Below are positions 49,782 through 60,412 of a stretch of 64,000 bases of DNA, in pieces. Origin of the DNA: Desulfosporosinus orientis DSM 765. GTDB taxonomy: Bacteria; Bacillota; Desulfitobacteriia; Desulfitobacteriales; Desulfitobacteriaceae. Location: assembly GCF_000235605.1 (NCBI RefSeq), contig NC_016584.1:4012001-4076000 (forward strand). Reading direction: 5' to 3'. The translations under genes and the position numbers were made by a program. Positions within the stretch are counted from its first letter, which is position 1. Each line of letters opens with the position of its first letter. The notes under the pieces were generated by a model. It was not told the origin of the DNA and did not search any database. It saw only the letters and a list, made by a program, of their open reading frames with translations.

Positions 49782-50018
49782 TTACCGGAGAGGCTTCTCA
49801 AGGGCCAACAAGTCTTCAACTCGTTCATTCATATAACTGTAAGCATCTTGGATTCCATGATTATAGAGATGAGGACCTATGGTATTAATAATAAAATCCA
49901 GAAGAAGTTCAGCACCTAAATTACCCAGGTCTTCATCCCTCTCCTTCCAGAAATACCCTTTGAGTTCCTCAACAAGCTGTTTGCGAGTATCTTTATCAAT
50001 ATTTATCTGCATTTTCAT
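49782..50018 (-). CDS. DUF2164 family protein
   Basis: 78 residues: KMQINIDKDTRKQLVEELKG, YFWKERDEDLGNLGAELLLD and IGPHLYNHGIQDAYSYM are the conserved DUF2164 blocks. Start ATG 50018 with AAAGGA about 9 nt upstream; the frame is open further but without a ribosome site. Convergent with the DUF815 gene. Function unknown. Confidence 0.85.
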   Translation of the reverse strand: MKMQINIDKDTRKQLVEELKGYFWKERDEDLGNLGAELLLDFIINTIGPHLYNHGIQDAYSYMNERVEDLLALEKPLR

Positions 50019-50121
50019 AGTGCTCATTCCTTTCGATAGTAAGTTAGCCGGCATAAATGCTCCTTACGAATAAATAATTCTTGATTGGATAATAATGCAA
50101 ATACAGAAAGGAGACTGCAAA

Positions 50122-50478
50122 ATGGATGACTATTTTGACAACCTGGACAGTACTGAAGTTAACTTAAAGTATTTTACAGAACACCATGAGAATATTTATG
50201 ATGCCTATGAAAAATACGGCCAATTGATCCATAAGGATGGCGGCCCTTTAGATGAGAAAACTTGTTGGCTGATAAAAGTAGCCCTCTCCACTGAGTGCCA
50301 ATACCCCCGGGCCTTAAGAACCCACATTTTAAAGGCCATACGCAGCGGCTGCAGCAAAGAAGAAATAGAGCATGCCATTCTCTTAGTGGCTCCCAGTGCA
50401 GGTTTTCCTCGCACTATGCAGGGAATATTAATTTTGAGGAACCTTTTAGGTGAAATAGAAGGAAATCCCATTCATTAA
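50122..50478 (+). CDS. Carboxymuconolactone decarboxylase-like (AhpD-fold) protein
   Basis: 118-residue all-helical protein with the CMD pattern KVALSTECQYPRALRTHILKAIRSGCSKEEIEHAI. The CxxC pair of redox-active AhpD proteins is missing (CQYP), so a peroxidase role is unlikely. Start ATG 50122 (MDDYFDN) has AAAGGAG 9 nt upstream; an in-frame ATG at 50095 has none. No operon partner. Confidence 0.85.
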   Translation: MDDYFDNLDSTEVNLKYFTEHHENIYDAYEKYGQLIHKDGGPLDEKTCWLIKVALSTECQYPRALRTHILKAIRSGCSKEEIEHAILLVAPSAGFPRTMQGILILRNLLGEIEGNPIH

Positions 50479-50540
50479 AACGGCATCATCAGAAAATGAA
50501 AACGGAAGCGTACGTGTCGGGCAGCTTCTCCTACATCCTG

Positions 50541-50606
50541 CAAGAAAGCTAATTCGTGCAAAGACAGTGTCTGCAAGAAGGGTAATCCGTGCGAAGACAG
50601 TGTCTT
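50541..50606. repeat. 33-bp tandem duplication with an internal palindrome
   Basis: Two adjacent 33-bp units (50541-50573 and 50574-50606) match at 28 positions. Each contains the near-palindrome AAGACAGTGTCTT, in the second unit extended to CGAAGACA-G-TGTCTTCG. Nothing else is visible in 50479-50773 beyond an AT-rich promoter region before the next gene. Confidence 0.75.
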
Positions 50607-50743
50607 CGTGTTACCCAGCATTCCAAGACTCGCTTAGTTTTTCCCAGCCCCTTGCCTTTTTCTGCAATGGTAAGAGGGCTTTAAATATGCTCTTAAACTA
50701 TACCTTATTGTAATATAATGATATACTATATTCTTAAGCTTAG

Positions 50744-52387
<1,644 letters not shown>

Positions 52388-52401
52388 TTTTAAACTTTTT
52401 A

Positions 52402-52429
52402 TTGACTTCTTTGAAATATTTGGTATAAT
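52402..52429 (+). promoter_or_regulatory. Sigma-A promoter of the zinc-ribbon gene
   Basis: TTGACT, 16-nt spacer, TATAAT. The predicted transcript has a 5' leader of about 115 nt. Confidence 0.75.
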
Positions 52430-52470
52430 GATCTAAGCTCGTAAAAAATAGTGGATTTAAGCAAACCTTC

Positions 52471-52537
52471 ATTATTACCTTAGACTCCGGGAAGAAGTTG
52501 GTGAACTTGCCATGAATAGCAGCGGGTAATAATTTTT
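52471..52537 (+). promoter_or_regulatory. Structured leader of the zinc-ribbon gene
   Basis: ATTATTACC (52471-52479) pairs perfectly with GGTAATAAT (52525-52533), closing a 45-nt loop and followed by a T-run, directly before the GGAGG ribosome site. Either an attenuator or an RNA switch, for example temperature-dependent; no known riboswitch was recognised. Confidence 0.5.
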
Positions 52538-52551
52538 GGAGGTTTTTTTAT

Positions 52552-52851
52552 ATGTTTAACGACAAAATTCTAAATTGTAAAGATTGTGGCCGGGATTTCG
52601 AATTCACGGCATCGGAGCAAGAGTTTTACGCAGAAAAAGGATTCACCAACGAACCTGGTCGTTGCCCAGAGTGCCGTGCGGCTAAAAAAGCTCAAAACCG
52701 CAACGGTGGATTTGGCCGTCAGCAACGTGAAATGTTCCCAGCTGTCTGCGCTTCTTGCGGAAAAGAGACAATGGTTCCTTTCCAACCATCCGGTGACCGC
52801 CCTGTCTATTGCCGCGACTGCTTTCAACCACGCTCACGCAGCAATTGGTAA
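52552..52851 (+). CDS. Zinc-ribbon protein, two CxxC pairs per finger
   Basis: 99 residues with CKDC and CPEC in the first half and CASC and CRDC in the second, giving two treble-clef/zinc-ribbon sites. The middle is Arg/Gln/Gly-rich (KKAQNRNGGFGRQQRE) and the end is basic, so nucleic-acid binding is likely. Similar small zinc-ribbon proteins occur beside cold-shock genes in clostridia (recollection, not tested). Strong promoter, structured leader and own terminator. Confidence 0.85.
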   Translation: MFNDKILNCKDCGRDFEFTASEQEFYAEKGFTNEPGRCPECRAAKKAQNRNGGFGRQQREMFPAVCASCGKETMVPFQPSGDRPVYCRDCFQPRSRSNW

Positions 52852-52868
52852 TTAAACAAAGATTAATA

Positions 52869-52905
52869 AAGCCTTCCTGGACTTTTGTCCGGGAAGGCTT
52901 TTTAA
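52869..52905 (+). terminator. Terminator after the zinc-ribbon gene
   Basis: AAGCCTTCC-N14-GGAAGGCTT followed by TTT. Confidence 0.9.
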
Positions 52906-52953
52906 TTGCCTTTTCTCAGCCGGTCAACACGTTGGAAGACAGAGTCTTTTTAT

Positions 52954-53583
52954 TTACTGGACATTGGTTGTAGAGGACGTGTCTGAAGACGTACTTTGGT
53001 CAGGAGCTGTTTTATTGCCCCAAGAACGATCGCCATGACCGCCATGCTTACCCATAGGCATACCCATGCCGCCCGGTACAAAAGTACCATTCTTCATAGC
53101 TTCTACCTGAACTTTTAATTGGGCCAGAGCGGCATCGTGCCAAGTTTGAATTTGCTCATCCGTTAATTTTCCATTCTCTTTCATGGCCTCGACTTGCGCC
53201 TCTATTCGAGCTTGAGCAGCTTCACTCCAGGCTTGAATCTGTTCCTCGGTCATTGGTTCTTTGCTAAAGAATTGCTTCGCGTTATCAAGCATTCTTAAAT
53301 CCTTGCCACCCATACCGGGGCCAAAGACCTTCCCCTCCGCTAAGGCTTTATCACTGGCTTCCTGGCGTTTGTCAATGGATTTTTTCATGATATCCGCCTG
53401 TTCGGCTGTCCTAAGCCCTGCGTCCACTTCTTTGTCAATGATTTGCTTTTGGATGCTAAACATTTGCTGAGTTAAACTCTTAATTTCATCAAGTTTACTC
53501 GTATCTGTTGCCCCAAAAACAGCTGTTGTACCTCCGGCTAACAGCACAGCACTAAGAACCCCAACTGCGAGCTTCTTTTTCAT
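52954..53583 (-). CDS. Secreted DUF2680-type protein
   Basis: 209 residues. A signal peptide (MKKKLAVGVLSAVLLAGG, cleavage likely after VFGA) precedes a helical DUF2680 domain. Two copies of a 31-residue unit follow, starting MTEEQIQAWSEAAQARIEAQ and LTDEQIQTWHDAALAQLKVQ, both ending VEAMKxNG. A Gly/Met/His-rich segment (PGGMGMPMGKHGGHGD) and a Ser/Thr tail end it. The His/Met content could bind metal, but this is not established. Confidence 0.85.
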   Translation of the reverse strand: MKKKLAVGVLSAVLLAGGTTAVFGATDTSKLDEIKSLTQQMFSIQKQIIDKEVDAGLRTAEQADIMKKSIDKRQEASDKALAEGKVFGPGMGGKDLRMLDNAKQFFSKEPMTEEQIQAWSEAAQARIEAQVEAMKENGKLTDEQIQTWHDAALAQLKVQVEAMKNGTFVPGGMGMPMGKHGGHGDRSWGNKTAPDQSTSSDTSSTTNVQ

Positions 53584-53733
53584 ACAATTCCTCCCTTGAT
53601 GTTTTATCCGACCTTTTCTATGTATCTTGATCGGTACATTAGTATGATATCCCGGAACTATAGAAAATTTGTGAAATCGACTTTAAGAAGTTGTGTGGAT
53701 TAAGTAAAGAAACTGTTGGCATAAGGTTAGCGA

Positions 53734-55821
53734 TCACCTGTTGGGGAGCTTAATATCGTACTTACGTATTTTTTCATATAGCCAAGAACGAGAAATACCT
53801 AGAAGTCTGGCAACCTCGGATTTATTTCCATTCGTTTTAAGAAGAGCCTTTTCCAACGTTTCTTTGTCCAAATGTTCATGAGCATTTCCCAAGTTCCACT
53901 CTTTTGATTGCTTTATTCGATCCTCTTGCTTTTGTTCCCTTAGATAAAAGGGTAAATCTGCTAGTTCCAGTAATTCGCCAGCAGCAAAATTCACCGCTCT
54001 TTCAATCACATTTTTTAACTCTCGTACATTTCCTGGCCAACGATGGGCAATGAGAGTTTTTTGCACCTCTGGTGTAACTCCTGAAATTCGTTTTCCGAAA
54101 TCTTGATTAAGCCGTTCCAGGAAAACATTCACTAGAGGAATAATGTCCTCAGCCCGATTACGGATAGGGATAAGGCGAAATGAGATAACATTGAGGCGGT
54201 AATAAAGGTCACTTCGAAATTCTCCGCTCGAAACCTTTTGAAGAAGATCCTTGTTAGTGGCAGCAATGATTCGCACATCTACTTTGACTGTCTCATTACT
54301 TCCCACCGGTTCAAAACACCTGTCCTCTAACACCCTTAAAAGTTTACTCTGCAAATTTAGAGACATGTCACCGATCTCATCCAAAAAAAGTGTCCCTCCG
54401 TTGGCAATAGCAAACTTACCTGCTTTGCCTCCTTTTTGTGCTCCGGTGAAGGCTCCGCTGGCATACCCAAAAAATTCGGACTCCAAAAGATTTTCTGGAA
54501 TTGCTGCGCAATTAACTTTGACAAAAGGACCATTACGATGTGGACTTGCCTGGTGAATTGCCTCCGCAAAGAGTTCTTTGCCCGTACCACTTTCCCCTGT
54601 CAGCATAATTGTTGAATTCCCACGAGCCGCAATTTCAGCTTCTTGCTTCAAACGGCGCATATCGTGGTTAACTGTAACGATTTGGGTAAATGTGACTGGC
54701 AATCTGGTTGAGCCCACTTGTTCTTTGTAATAGTTTAACTCAAGGTCCATCTGAGCGAGTTTCTGAGCAACCTCCTTAACTTCATCTAATTTCTGAAAGA
54801 TAATTTTGCCCACTGCCCCAATTATTTTACCTTGGCGTACAATGGGTAGGCGGGAGACTATGTAAGGCCGACCATATATTACTTGGATTTCATTGGTTTC
54901 AGACATACCAGTTTTTAAGGTTCGCAAAAGTCGAGTATTCTCGATCACTTGATCAATTGGCTTTTGTAATAGTTCTTTTTCTCTCTTACCGAAAAATTGA
55001 CATGCTGCCTCATTGACCAACGTAATTTTCCCCTGGTCATCTACTACGAAGATCGCTTCGTAGGCAATATTTGTTACAGTAAGTAAAGTCTCATACAAGC
55101 GCTTCGTTGCATCTAATTCTAAAGCAACTTGGTCAAAATCAGTCAAGGCTTGAAAAACAATCACTGCTCCTGCCCTCTCACCTATAGGGCTAATGTTGCA
55201 GAGAACAGTGACCTTATTCATTTGAGTCTGTACCCCTACTAGATGCTGTGATTGTTTTAGTACCAGACTCAAATCTAAATCCGCGAATTCACTGTCGAAA
55301 AGGCGGCCTTTAAGAATATCTTGCTTCAATCCAAGGATTTTCTCGCCAGCAGGATTGATCTGCTGAATAACATTATTATGATTCACGACGATAATTCCAT
55401 TAGGCATAGCCTGATACACCGTACTTAGCTGAATAGCTAGTTGTTCCGCTTCTCGAAAAAGTGCCAAAATCATATCTACCTTGGTAAAAATACCCAGAGC
55501 CTTTCCTTTCTTATCTATTACTACACCTGTACCCACCGAACTCTGTTTTGCTCGCTGTTCTACTTCACGGTAAGGAGTATCGGCTTGAACAGTAACTACT
55601 TGAGAATTAAAATGTCCTTCGATCATTTCCGAAGATTCTGCCCCAGCCAAAAAAGCATCTAGGACGTTTGCTTTTGTAAAAATTCCTATTAAAAAACCAT
55701 CTTCATCTATCACCGGCAGAGCATCCAGTTTACTTGAGCGTAAAAGCTCTACCCCCTGTTTAAGACTAGTTTTGGTCTGTAGAAGAGGAACATCTCGGGT
55801 CATCATCTGGCTCATCAACAT
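53734..55821 (-). CDS. Sigma-54-dependent activator, CBS-CBS-PAS-PAS-AAA-Fis
   Basis: 695 residues. Two CBS domains ([14 protein letters not shown]... and [17 protein letters not shown], about 1-125) precede two PAS domains, then AAA+ with [26 protein letters not shown] and PGNVRELKN, and a Fis helix-turn-helix ([15 protein letters not shown]). CBS pairs usually bind adenylyl ligands (AMP, ATP, AdoMet), so the protein may read energy or CoA-ester status. The ATG at 55821 has GAGGTGA 8 nt upstream; GTG 55857 has none. It lies behind the acyl-CoA operon at 56049-62068 and probably activates that promoter at 62115-62131. Confidence 0.9.
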   Translation of the reverse strand: MLMSQMMTRDVPLLQTKTSLKQGVELLRSSKLDALPVIDEDGFLIGIFTKANVLDAFLAGAESSEMIEGHFNSQVVTVQADTPYREVEQRAKQSSVGTGVVIDKKGKALGIFTKVDMILALFREAEQLAIQLSTVYQAMPNGIIVVNHNNVIQQINPAGEKILGLKQDILKGRLFDSEFADLDLSLVLKQSQHLVGVQTQMNKVTVLCNISPIGERAGAVIVFQALTDFDQVALELDATKRLYETLLTVTNIAYEAIFVVDDQGKITLVNEAACQFFGKREKELLQKPIDQVIENTRLLRTLKTGMSETNEIQVIYGRPYIVSRLPIVRQGKIIGAVGKIIFQKLDEVKEVAQKLAQMDLELNYYKEQVGSTRLPVTFTQIVTVNHDMRRLKQEAEIAARGNSTIMLTGESGTGKELFAEAIHQASPHRNGPFVKVNCAAIPENLLESEFFGYASGAFTGAQKGGKAGKFAIANGGTLFLDEIGDMSLNLQSKLLRVLEDRCFEPVGSNETVKVDVRIIAATNKDLLQKVSSGEFRSDLYYRLNVISFRLIPIRNRAEDIIPLVNVFLERLNQDFGKRISGVTPEVQKTLIAHRWPGNVRELKNVIERAVNFAAGELLELADLPFYLREQKQEDRIKQSKEWNLGNAHEHLDKETLEKALLKTNGNKSEVARLLGISRSWLYEKIRKYDIKLPNR

Positions 55822-55999
55822 TAAAGCTCTCACCTCGCCATTGATCTGGAAAGACACAACTTCATGGCTTCTGCTCTAAACTATGGAAGCTTCACATAGT
55901 TATTCTCCCTACACAATGGTTATTCCTCTTTTTCTGAAGATTCTTTCTTTAGTAAGAGTATATAACAACCTACATTGAGGATAGTCGTCCGTCCAAACA

Positions 56000-56040
56000 C
56001 AAAAATAGGCTGAACAAACTAAAAGAGTTTGTTCAGCCTA
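56000..56040 (-). terminator. Terminator of the second acyl-CoA operon
   Basis: TAGGCTGAACAAACT-N5-AGTTTGTTCAGCCTA, a 15-bp perfect stem, followed by TTTTTG on the minus strand. It separates the operon from the activator gene. Confidence 0.93.
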
Positions 56041-56048
56041 ACTTATTG

Positions 56049-57224
56049 CTACTCTATCTCAGCCCGTTCATACATCTTGATTTCCTCAGGAGTGAACCTC
56101 AAGTCCTGCAAGATCTCCCTCGTATGTTCTCCTAAGCGTGGAGGAATTTGATTTGGAAGCTCTACTTTTTCAGCAAATTTTAAAGGATTACTTAAAACTT
56201 CCACAAGCATACCATTCGGATGTCTAAGCAAATCAAAAAGATTCCGAGCCTGAATCTGAGGATGATTACGTACTTCCGATAGCTCTAAAACTGGCTCACA
56301 GCAAACATCTTTATCATTGAAAAAAGCCGTCCACTCCTCCTGAGTCCTAGTCTTAAAAATCGTTTGTACTTCGCTCAAGACGCTCGGATCATGCGTAAAC
56401 TGTTTGTCTGCAAGGTCGTTACGGTCAATCGCTTGACAAAAAGCTTGCCAAAATTTCGGTTCTAAAGCCCCAAGGCTCATAAAGCGGGCATCACGAGTCT
56501 CATAAATACCATAACAAACTTCCCCGCCGTTTAATATTCCTTCTCCACGTTTCACTGGAGAATCCTCAACGGCTTGTTGAGCATAGAGCATTGCCATCCA
56601 AGAAATCACGCCATCCAACATTGAGACATCAATATATTGTCCTCGTCCCGTTTGCAGACGAGCAATATAGGCACTCAAGATTCCGGTGACTGCCATCAGG
56701 GCGCCTCCACCAATGTCTGCCACTTGTACTGCAGGAGGTACGGGAGCTCCCGCGGCTTGACCCGTTAGATTTAGTGCCCCGCTAAGGGCCAAATAATTAA
56801 TGTCATGACCAGAACGTCGATTATAAGGCCCACTCTGCCCGTAACCTGAGATAGAACAAAGAATGACAGAGGGGTTGACTTTCTGAAGCTCTTTATAGCT
56901 GAGGCCCAAGCTATCCATCACTCCAGGCCGAAACCCTTCCAAAACAACATCATACTTCGTTACGAGGCGTAAAAAGGTTTTACGTCCATCTGAGCTTTTT
57001 AAATTTAATGTCAAGCTTTTTTTATTTCTATTAAGTGCCCAATATAGGGCACTTTCTTTCGTTCCTGGCAAATAGGGTTTCATCCAACGCAGATAATCCC
57101 CTTGCCAAGGATCTTCCACTTTTAAGACCTCAGCCCCCAGATCGGCGAGCAATTGGCTTGCATATCCCCCTGGCAGTAATCGAGTTAAATCAAGAATTCG
57201 TATCCCATTTAAGAGCTGATACAT
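56049..57224 (-). CDS. CaiB/BaiF family CoA-transferase
   Basis: 391-residue family III CoA-transferase moving CoA between acids without free intermediates. Conserved blocks: GIRILDLTRLLPGGYASQLLADLGAEVLKVED, the loop GFRPGVMDSLGL, and catalytic Asp in YIDVSMLDGVISWMA. Last gene of the operon, 20 nt after the acyl-CoA dehydrogenase. Its presence beside an acyl-CoA ligase gives two routes to activate the substrate. Confidence 0.93.
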   Translation of the reverse strand: MYQLLNGIRILDLTRLLPGGYASQLLADLGAEVLKVEDPWQGDYLRWMKPYLPGTKESALYWALNRNKKSLTLNLKSSDGRKTFLRLVTKYDVVLEGFRPGVMDSLGLSYKELQKVNPSVILCSISGYGQSGPYNRRSGHDINYLALSGALNLTGQAAGAPVPPAVQVADIGGGALMAVTGILSAYIARLQTGRGQYIDVSMLDGVISWMAMLYAQQAVEDSPVKRGEGILNGGEVCYGIYETRDARFMSLGALEPKFWQAFCQAIDRNDLADKQFTHDPSVLSEVQTIFKTRTQEEWTAFFNDKDVCCEPVLELSEVRNHPQIQARNLFDLLRHPNGMLVEVLSNPLKFAEKVELPNQIPPRLGEHTREILQDLRFTPEEIKMYERAEIE

Positions 57225-57243
57225 TGATCCTGCTCCTTCCTAC

Positions 57244-58380
57244 TTACAATCCTAACTTTCTTGCAATGATGAGTTTCATGATTTCCGAGGTACCCGCATA
57301 GATTGTATGCACCCTTACATCGCGGTAATGCCGAGCTATTGGATACTCTTCCATATAGCCATATCCTCCGTAGAGTTGGAGGCAGTTGTACGCTACACGG
57401 TTAGCCATCTCTCCAATCCAGTACTTAGCCATGGAAACCTTAGCCACGATCTCTTGCCCTGCCATATGGTTAGCCACTAAGTTATCTATGAATACGCGTC
57501 CAAGCTCGACCTCCGTCGCCATTTCTGCCATTTTAAAGGCATTATGTTGAAACTTACCGATCGATTGCCCAAACGCCTCCCTCGTCTTGACATAAGCTAA
57601 CGTATCACTAAGCATTCTCTCTGCCATTGCTTGAGAACCAAGGGCAGAGATTAAGCGCTCCTGCTGAAGTTTCTCCATCAAATAAGAAAACCCTTTTCCC
57701 TCTTCGCCTAGACGATTGCTCACCGACACCCTACAATTGTCGAAAAACAGTTCCGCCGTATCCTGGCTATGCATCCCAAGCTTATTCAATTTTTTTCCCT
57801 TCGTGAAACCTGGTGTCCCGTCTTCTACTACGATGAGGCTAATCCCTTTGCTTGCTGGTGCCTCACTTGAACCTGTCTTAGCTGCAATTATGACAAGACC
57901 AGCAGAAATCCCATTGCTGATGAAGGTTTTTGAGCCATTAATAATGTACTCCTCACCGTCCCGGATAGCGGTAGTCTTCATTCCCTGTAGATCTGACCCG
58001 GCCTGAGGCTCGGTCATGGCAATAGCTAGAATTTTTTCACCGCGAGCACACGCCGGAAGCCAGTTCTGTTTCTGCTTTTCCGTGCCGAAGGCATGTATAT
58101 AGGGAGCGATGATGTCACTATGCAACCCAATCCCGATTCCCACGCCCGCTCTCGCTAATTCTTCGTTAATGATAACTGAGTATCCAAAGTCTGCTCCAGA
58201 CCCACCGTATTTTTCTTCGAGCCATGGACAGAGGTAACCTTGTTCCCCCATACGACTCCATACCCAACGCGGGATTTCTCGTTGTGTTTCCCACTCCTCG
58301 ATATGAGGAGAAAGCTCATTTTCCACAAACTTTATGAAGGCTCGACGAAACATTTTGTGGTCTTCAGAATAGATGTCCAT
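57244..58380 (-). CDS. Acyl-CoA dehydrogenase, isovaleryl/long-chain-type active site
   Basis: 378-residue flavoprotein with AIAMTEPQAGSDLQG, INGSKTFISNG and YGGYGYMEEYPIARHYRD. The usual catalytic Glu in IYEGT is Ala here (IYAGTSEI, Ala362). A Glu is present at QQERLIS (Glu241), matching the alternative position used by isovaleryl-CoA and long-chain dehydrogenases, so the enzyme should be active on branched or bulky acyl-CoA. Fourth gene of the operon, 44 nt after the SDR gene. Confidence 0.9.
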   Translation of the reverse strand: MDIYSEDHKMFRRAFIKFVENELSPHIEEWETQREIPRWVWSRMGEQGYLCPWLEEKYGGSGADFGYSVIINEELARAGVGIGIGLHSDIIAPYIHAFGTEKQKQNWLPACARGEKILAIAMTEPQAGSDLQGMKTTAIRDGEEYIINGSKTFISNGISAGLVIIAAKTGSSEAPASKGISLIVVEDGTPGFTKGKKLNKLGMHSQDTAELFFDNCRVSVSNRLGEEGKGFSYLMEKLQQERLISALGSQAMAERMLSDTLAYVKTREAFGQSIGKFQHNAFKMAEMATEVELGRVFIDNLVANHMAGQEIVAKVSMAKYWIGEMANRVAYNCLQLYGGYGYMEEYPIARHYRDVRVHTIYAGTSEIMKLIIARKLGL

Positions 58381-58424
58381 CGTACCCTTCCTTTCTATTA
58401 TCTATAGTACCAGGCCCTTGACTT

Positions 58425-59192
58425 TTATCTAGGTTGCATACGAATTGCTCCATCCAGGCGAATCGTCGTACCATTAAGCATTGGATTTTCAACGATACTC
58501 TTTACTAGAAGGGCAAATTCCTCTGGATAACCCAACCGTGAGGGAAACGGAGTCATGGCGCCTAATGACTTTCGAGCCTCCTCTGGCAAAGAATCAAACA
58601 TTGGAGTTTCAAAGAGACCAGGGGCAATCGTCATGACCCGAATACCATGGGTTGCCATCTCTCGGGCAATCGGAAGTGTCATTCCTACAATTCCCCCTTT
58701 AGATGCGCTGTAAGCCGCCTGCCCAATTTGTCCTTCATAGGCTGCTACTGAAGCAGTACTGATGATTACACCCCGTTCAGACCCCGCATTAGGTTCATTT
58801 TTTACCAAGTATTCAGCAGTAAGGCGTATAATGTTAAAACTACCGATAAGATTTATCTGAATCGTTTTTGAAAAACTATCAAGAGAATGAGGGCCTTTCT
58901 TGCCTATTACTTTTTCCGCTACTCCAATCCCGGCACAATTGACAACTAAATTTACAAATCCAAACTCTTTAACAGCATGTTCTAAAGCTTCTTGTACGCT
59001 CTCTGTACTACAAACATCCGTCTTGTGAAATAAAGCTCTGCCACCCAATTCAGCAGCCAACTTCTCTCCTCGTTCTACAGCTAGATCGAGAATCATGGCT
59101 TTACCTCCATCGTTAATGATCCTCCGTATCGTCGCTTCACCTAAGCCAGAAGCCCCTCCCGTGACGAGCGCAACTACTTGTTTCATATCCAT
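58425..59192 (-). CDS. Short-chain dehydrogenase (3-hydroxyacyl-CoA dehydrogenase type)
   Basis: 255 residues with the SDR cofactor motif TGGASGLGEA, NCAGIG, and the Ser-Tyr-Lys set (STASVAA, YSASKGG). It resembles the HSD17B10/type II 3-hydroxyacyl-CoA dehydrogenases, so it likely oxidises the 3-hydroxyacyl-CoA of the operon. ATG start with GGGGGAG upstream. Confidence 0.88.
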   Translation of the reverse strand: MDMKQVVALVTGGASGLGEATIRRIINDGGKAMILDLAVERGEKLAAELGGRALFHKTDVCSTESVQEALEHAVKEFGFVNLVVNCAGIGVAEKVIGKKGPHSLDSFSKTIQINLIGSFNIIRLTAEYLVKNEPNAGSERGVIISTASVAAYEGQIGQAAYSASKGGIVGMTLPIAREMATHGIRVMTIAPGLFETPMFDSLPEEARKSLGAMTPFPSRLGYPEEFALLVKSIVENPMLNGTTIRLDGAIRMQPR

Positions 59193-59231
59193 TGATGATT
59201 CTCCCCCTTCCGTAATATCTTTTTCTGTCTC

Positions 59232-60383
59232 TCAATCTAAACGCTCAATAATAGTCGCATTAGCCATGCCATGTCCCTCGCACATAGTTTGCAGTCCATA
59301 ACGTAAGCCAGTTCGTTCCAATTCGTGAATCAACGTGGTCATTAACCGAGCCCCGCTGGCGCCTAGAGGATGACCAAGGGCAATAGCTCCGCCGTTAGGA
59401 TTAAGTTTCTTGGGATCTGCACCCGTATCCATCAACCATGCTAACGGAACTGCTGCAAATGCTTCATTAACCTCAAAAATATCAATATCCGCAAGACTAA
59501 GTCCAGCTTTGGCTAACACCATAGCCGTGGCTGGAATTGGACCCGTCAGCATTAGGGTTGGATCTGAACCAATAACACTTCTAGCCAAAATACGAAAGCG
59601 TGACTTAAGCCCAAGTTCTTCTGCCTTTTCCCGAGACATAACGAGTACTGCAGCAGCTCCATCCGAAATTTGGCTGGAATTCCCAGCGGTGATTGGTCCA
59701 TTTTCAATAAAAGGAGATTTTAAGCAGGAAAGTTTTTCTAAGCTTGTGTCGCGCCTTGGACCCTCGTCCATTTTCATCATAGCCTGGCTTCCATCGCTTA
59801 GGACCACGCTTACAGGCATTATTTCCCGTTCAAAACGCTGTTCCGCCTGAGCATTAAGTGCCTTTTCATGACTTTTAAGCGAAAATTCGTCCATTTCTTG
59901 TCGGCTAATACCCCATTTTTCTGCGATTCGCCCCGCAGAAAGTCCCTGATTAATTATTTCATAGCGAGAAGTTAGCTCCTTTGAAAACTCTGTCCCCTTA
60001 AAATTCGAACCCATTGGTACTCGAGACATGTTTTCAATACCCGCGGCCACAACGACATCCATATCCCCGGCCAAAATTGCTTGGGCAGCGAAATGTATAG
60101 CTTGCTGGCTAGAGCCACACTGACGATCTATCGTCAAACCAGGAACGTGTGGCGGATAATCCGCAATCAGAGCTGACTGCCGTCCAATGCAGAACCCCTG
60201 CTCCCCAACTTGAGAAACACAGCCCATTAATACATCCTCAACAATAGCGGGGTCTATACCTGCACGCTTAACCACTTCCCTCAATACTAGTCCCGCCAAA
60301 TCTTCGGGGCGAACGCCACTCAATGCTCCATTTCTCCGTCCTACTGGGGTTCTTACAGCTTCTACTATTACAGCTTCTCTCAT
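59232..60383 (-). CDS. Thiolase (acetyl-CoA acyltransferase)
   Basis: 383 residues. Catalytic Cys in DRQCGSSQQAIH, His in [14 protein letters not shown]; the last Cys motif reads MCEGHGMANATI rather than CIGGGQG, with His for Gly, a variation seen in degradative thiolases. Differs from the thlA-like enzyme at 3480 in the N-terminal cofactor loops, so a longer or substituted 3-ketoacyl-CoA is the likely substrate. Confidence 0.92.
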   Translation of the reverse strand: MREAVIVEAVRTPVGRRNGALSGVRPEDLAGLVLREVVKRAGIDPAIVEDVLMGCVSQVGEQGFCIGRQSALIADYPPHVPGLTIDRQCGSSQQAIHFAAQAILAGDMDVVVAAGIENMSRVPMGSNFKGTEFSKELTSRYEIINQGLSAGRIAEKWGISRQEMDEFSLKSHEKALNAQAEQRFEREIMPVSVVLSDGSQAMMKMDEGPRRDTSLEKLSCLKSPFIENGPITAGNSSQISDGAAAVLVMSREKAEELGLKSRFRILARSVIGSDPTLMLTGPIPATAMVLAKAGLSLADIDIFEVNEAFAAVPLAWLMDTGADPKKLNPNGGAIALGHPLGASGARLMTTLIHELERTGLRYGLQTMCEGHGMANATIIERLD

Positions 60384-60412
60384 CGTTATATAACCACCTT
60401 TCTTATCGTTTT

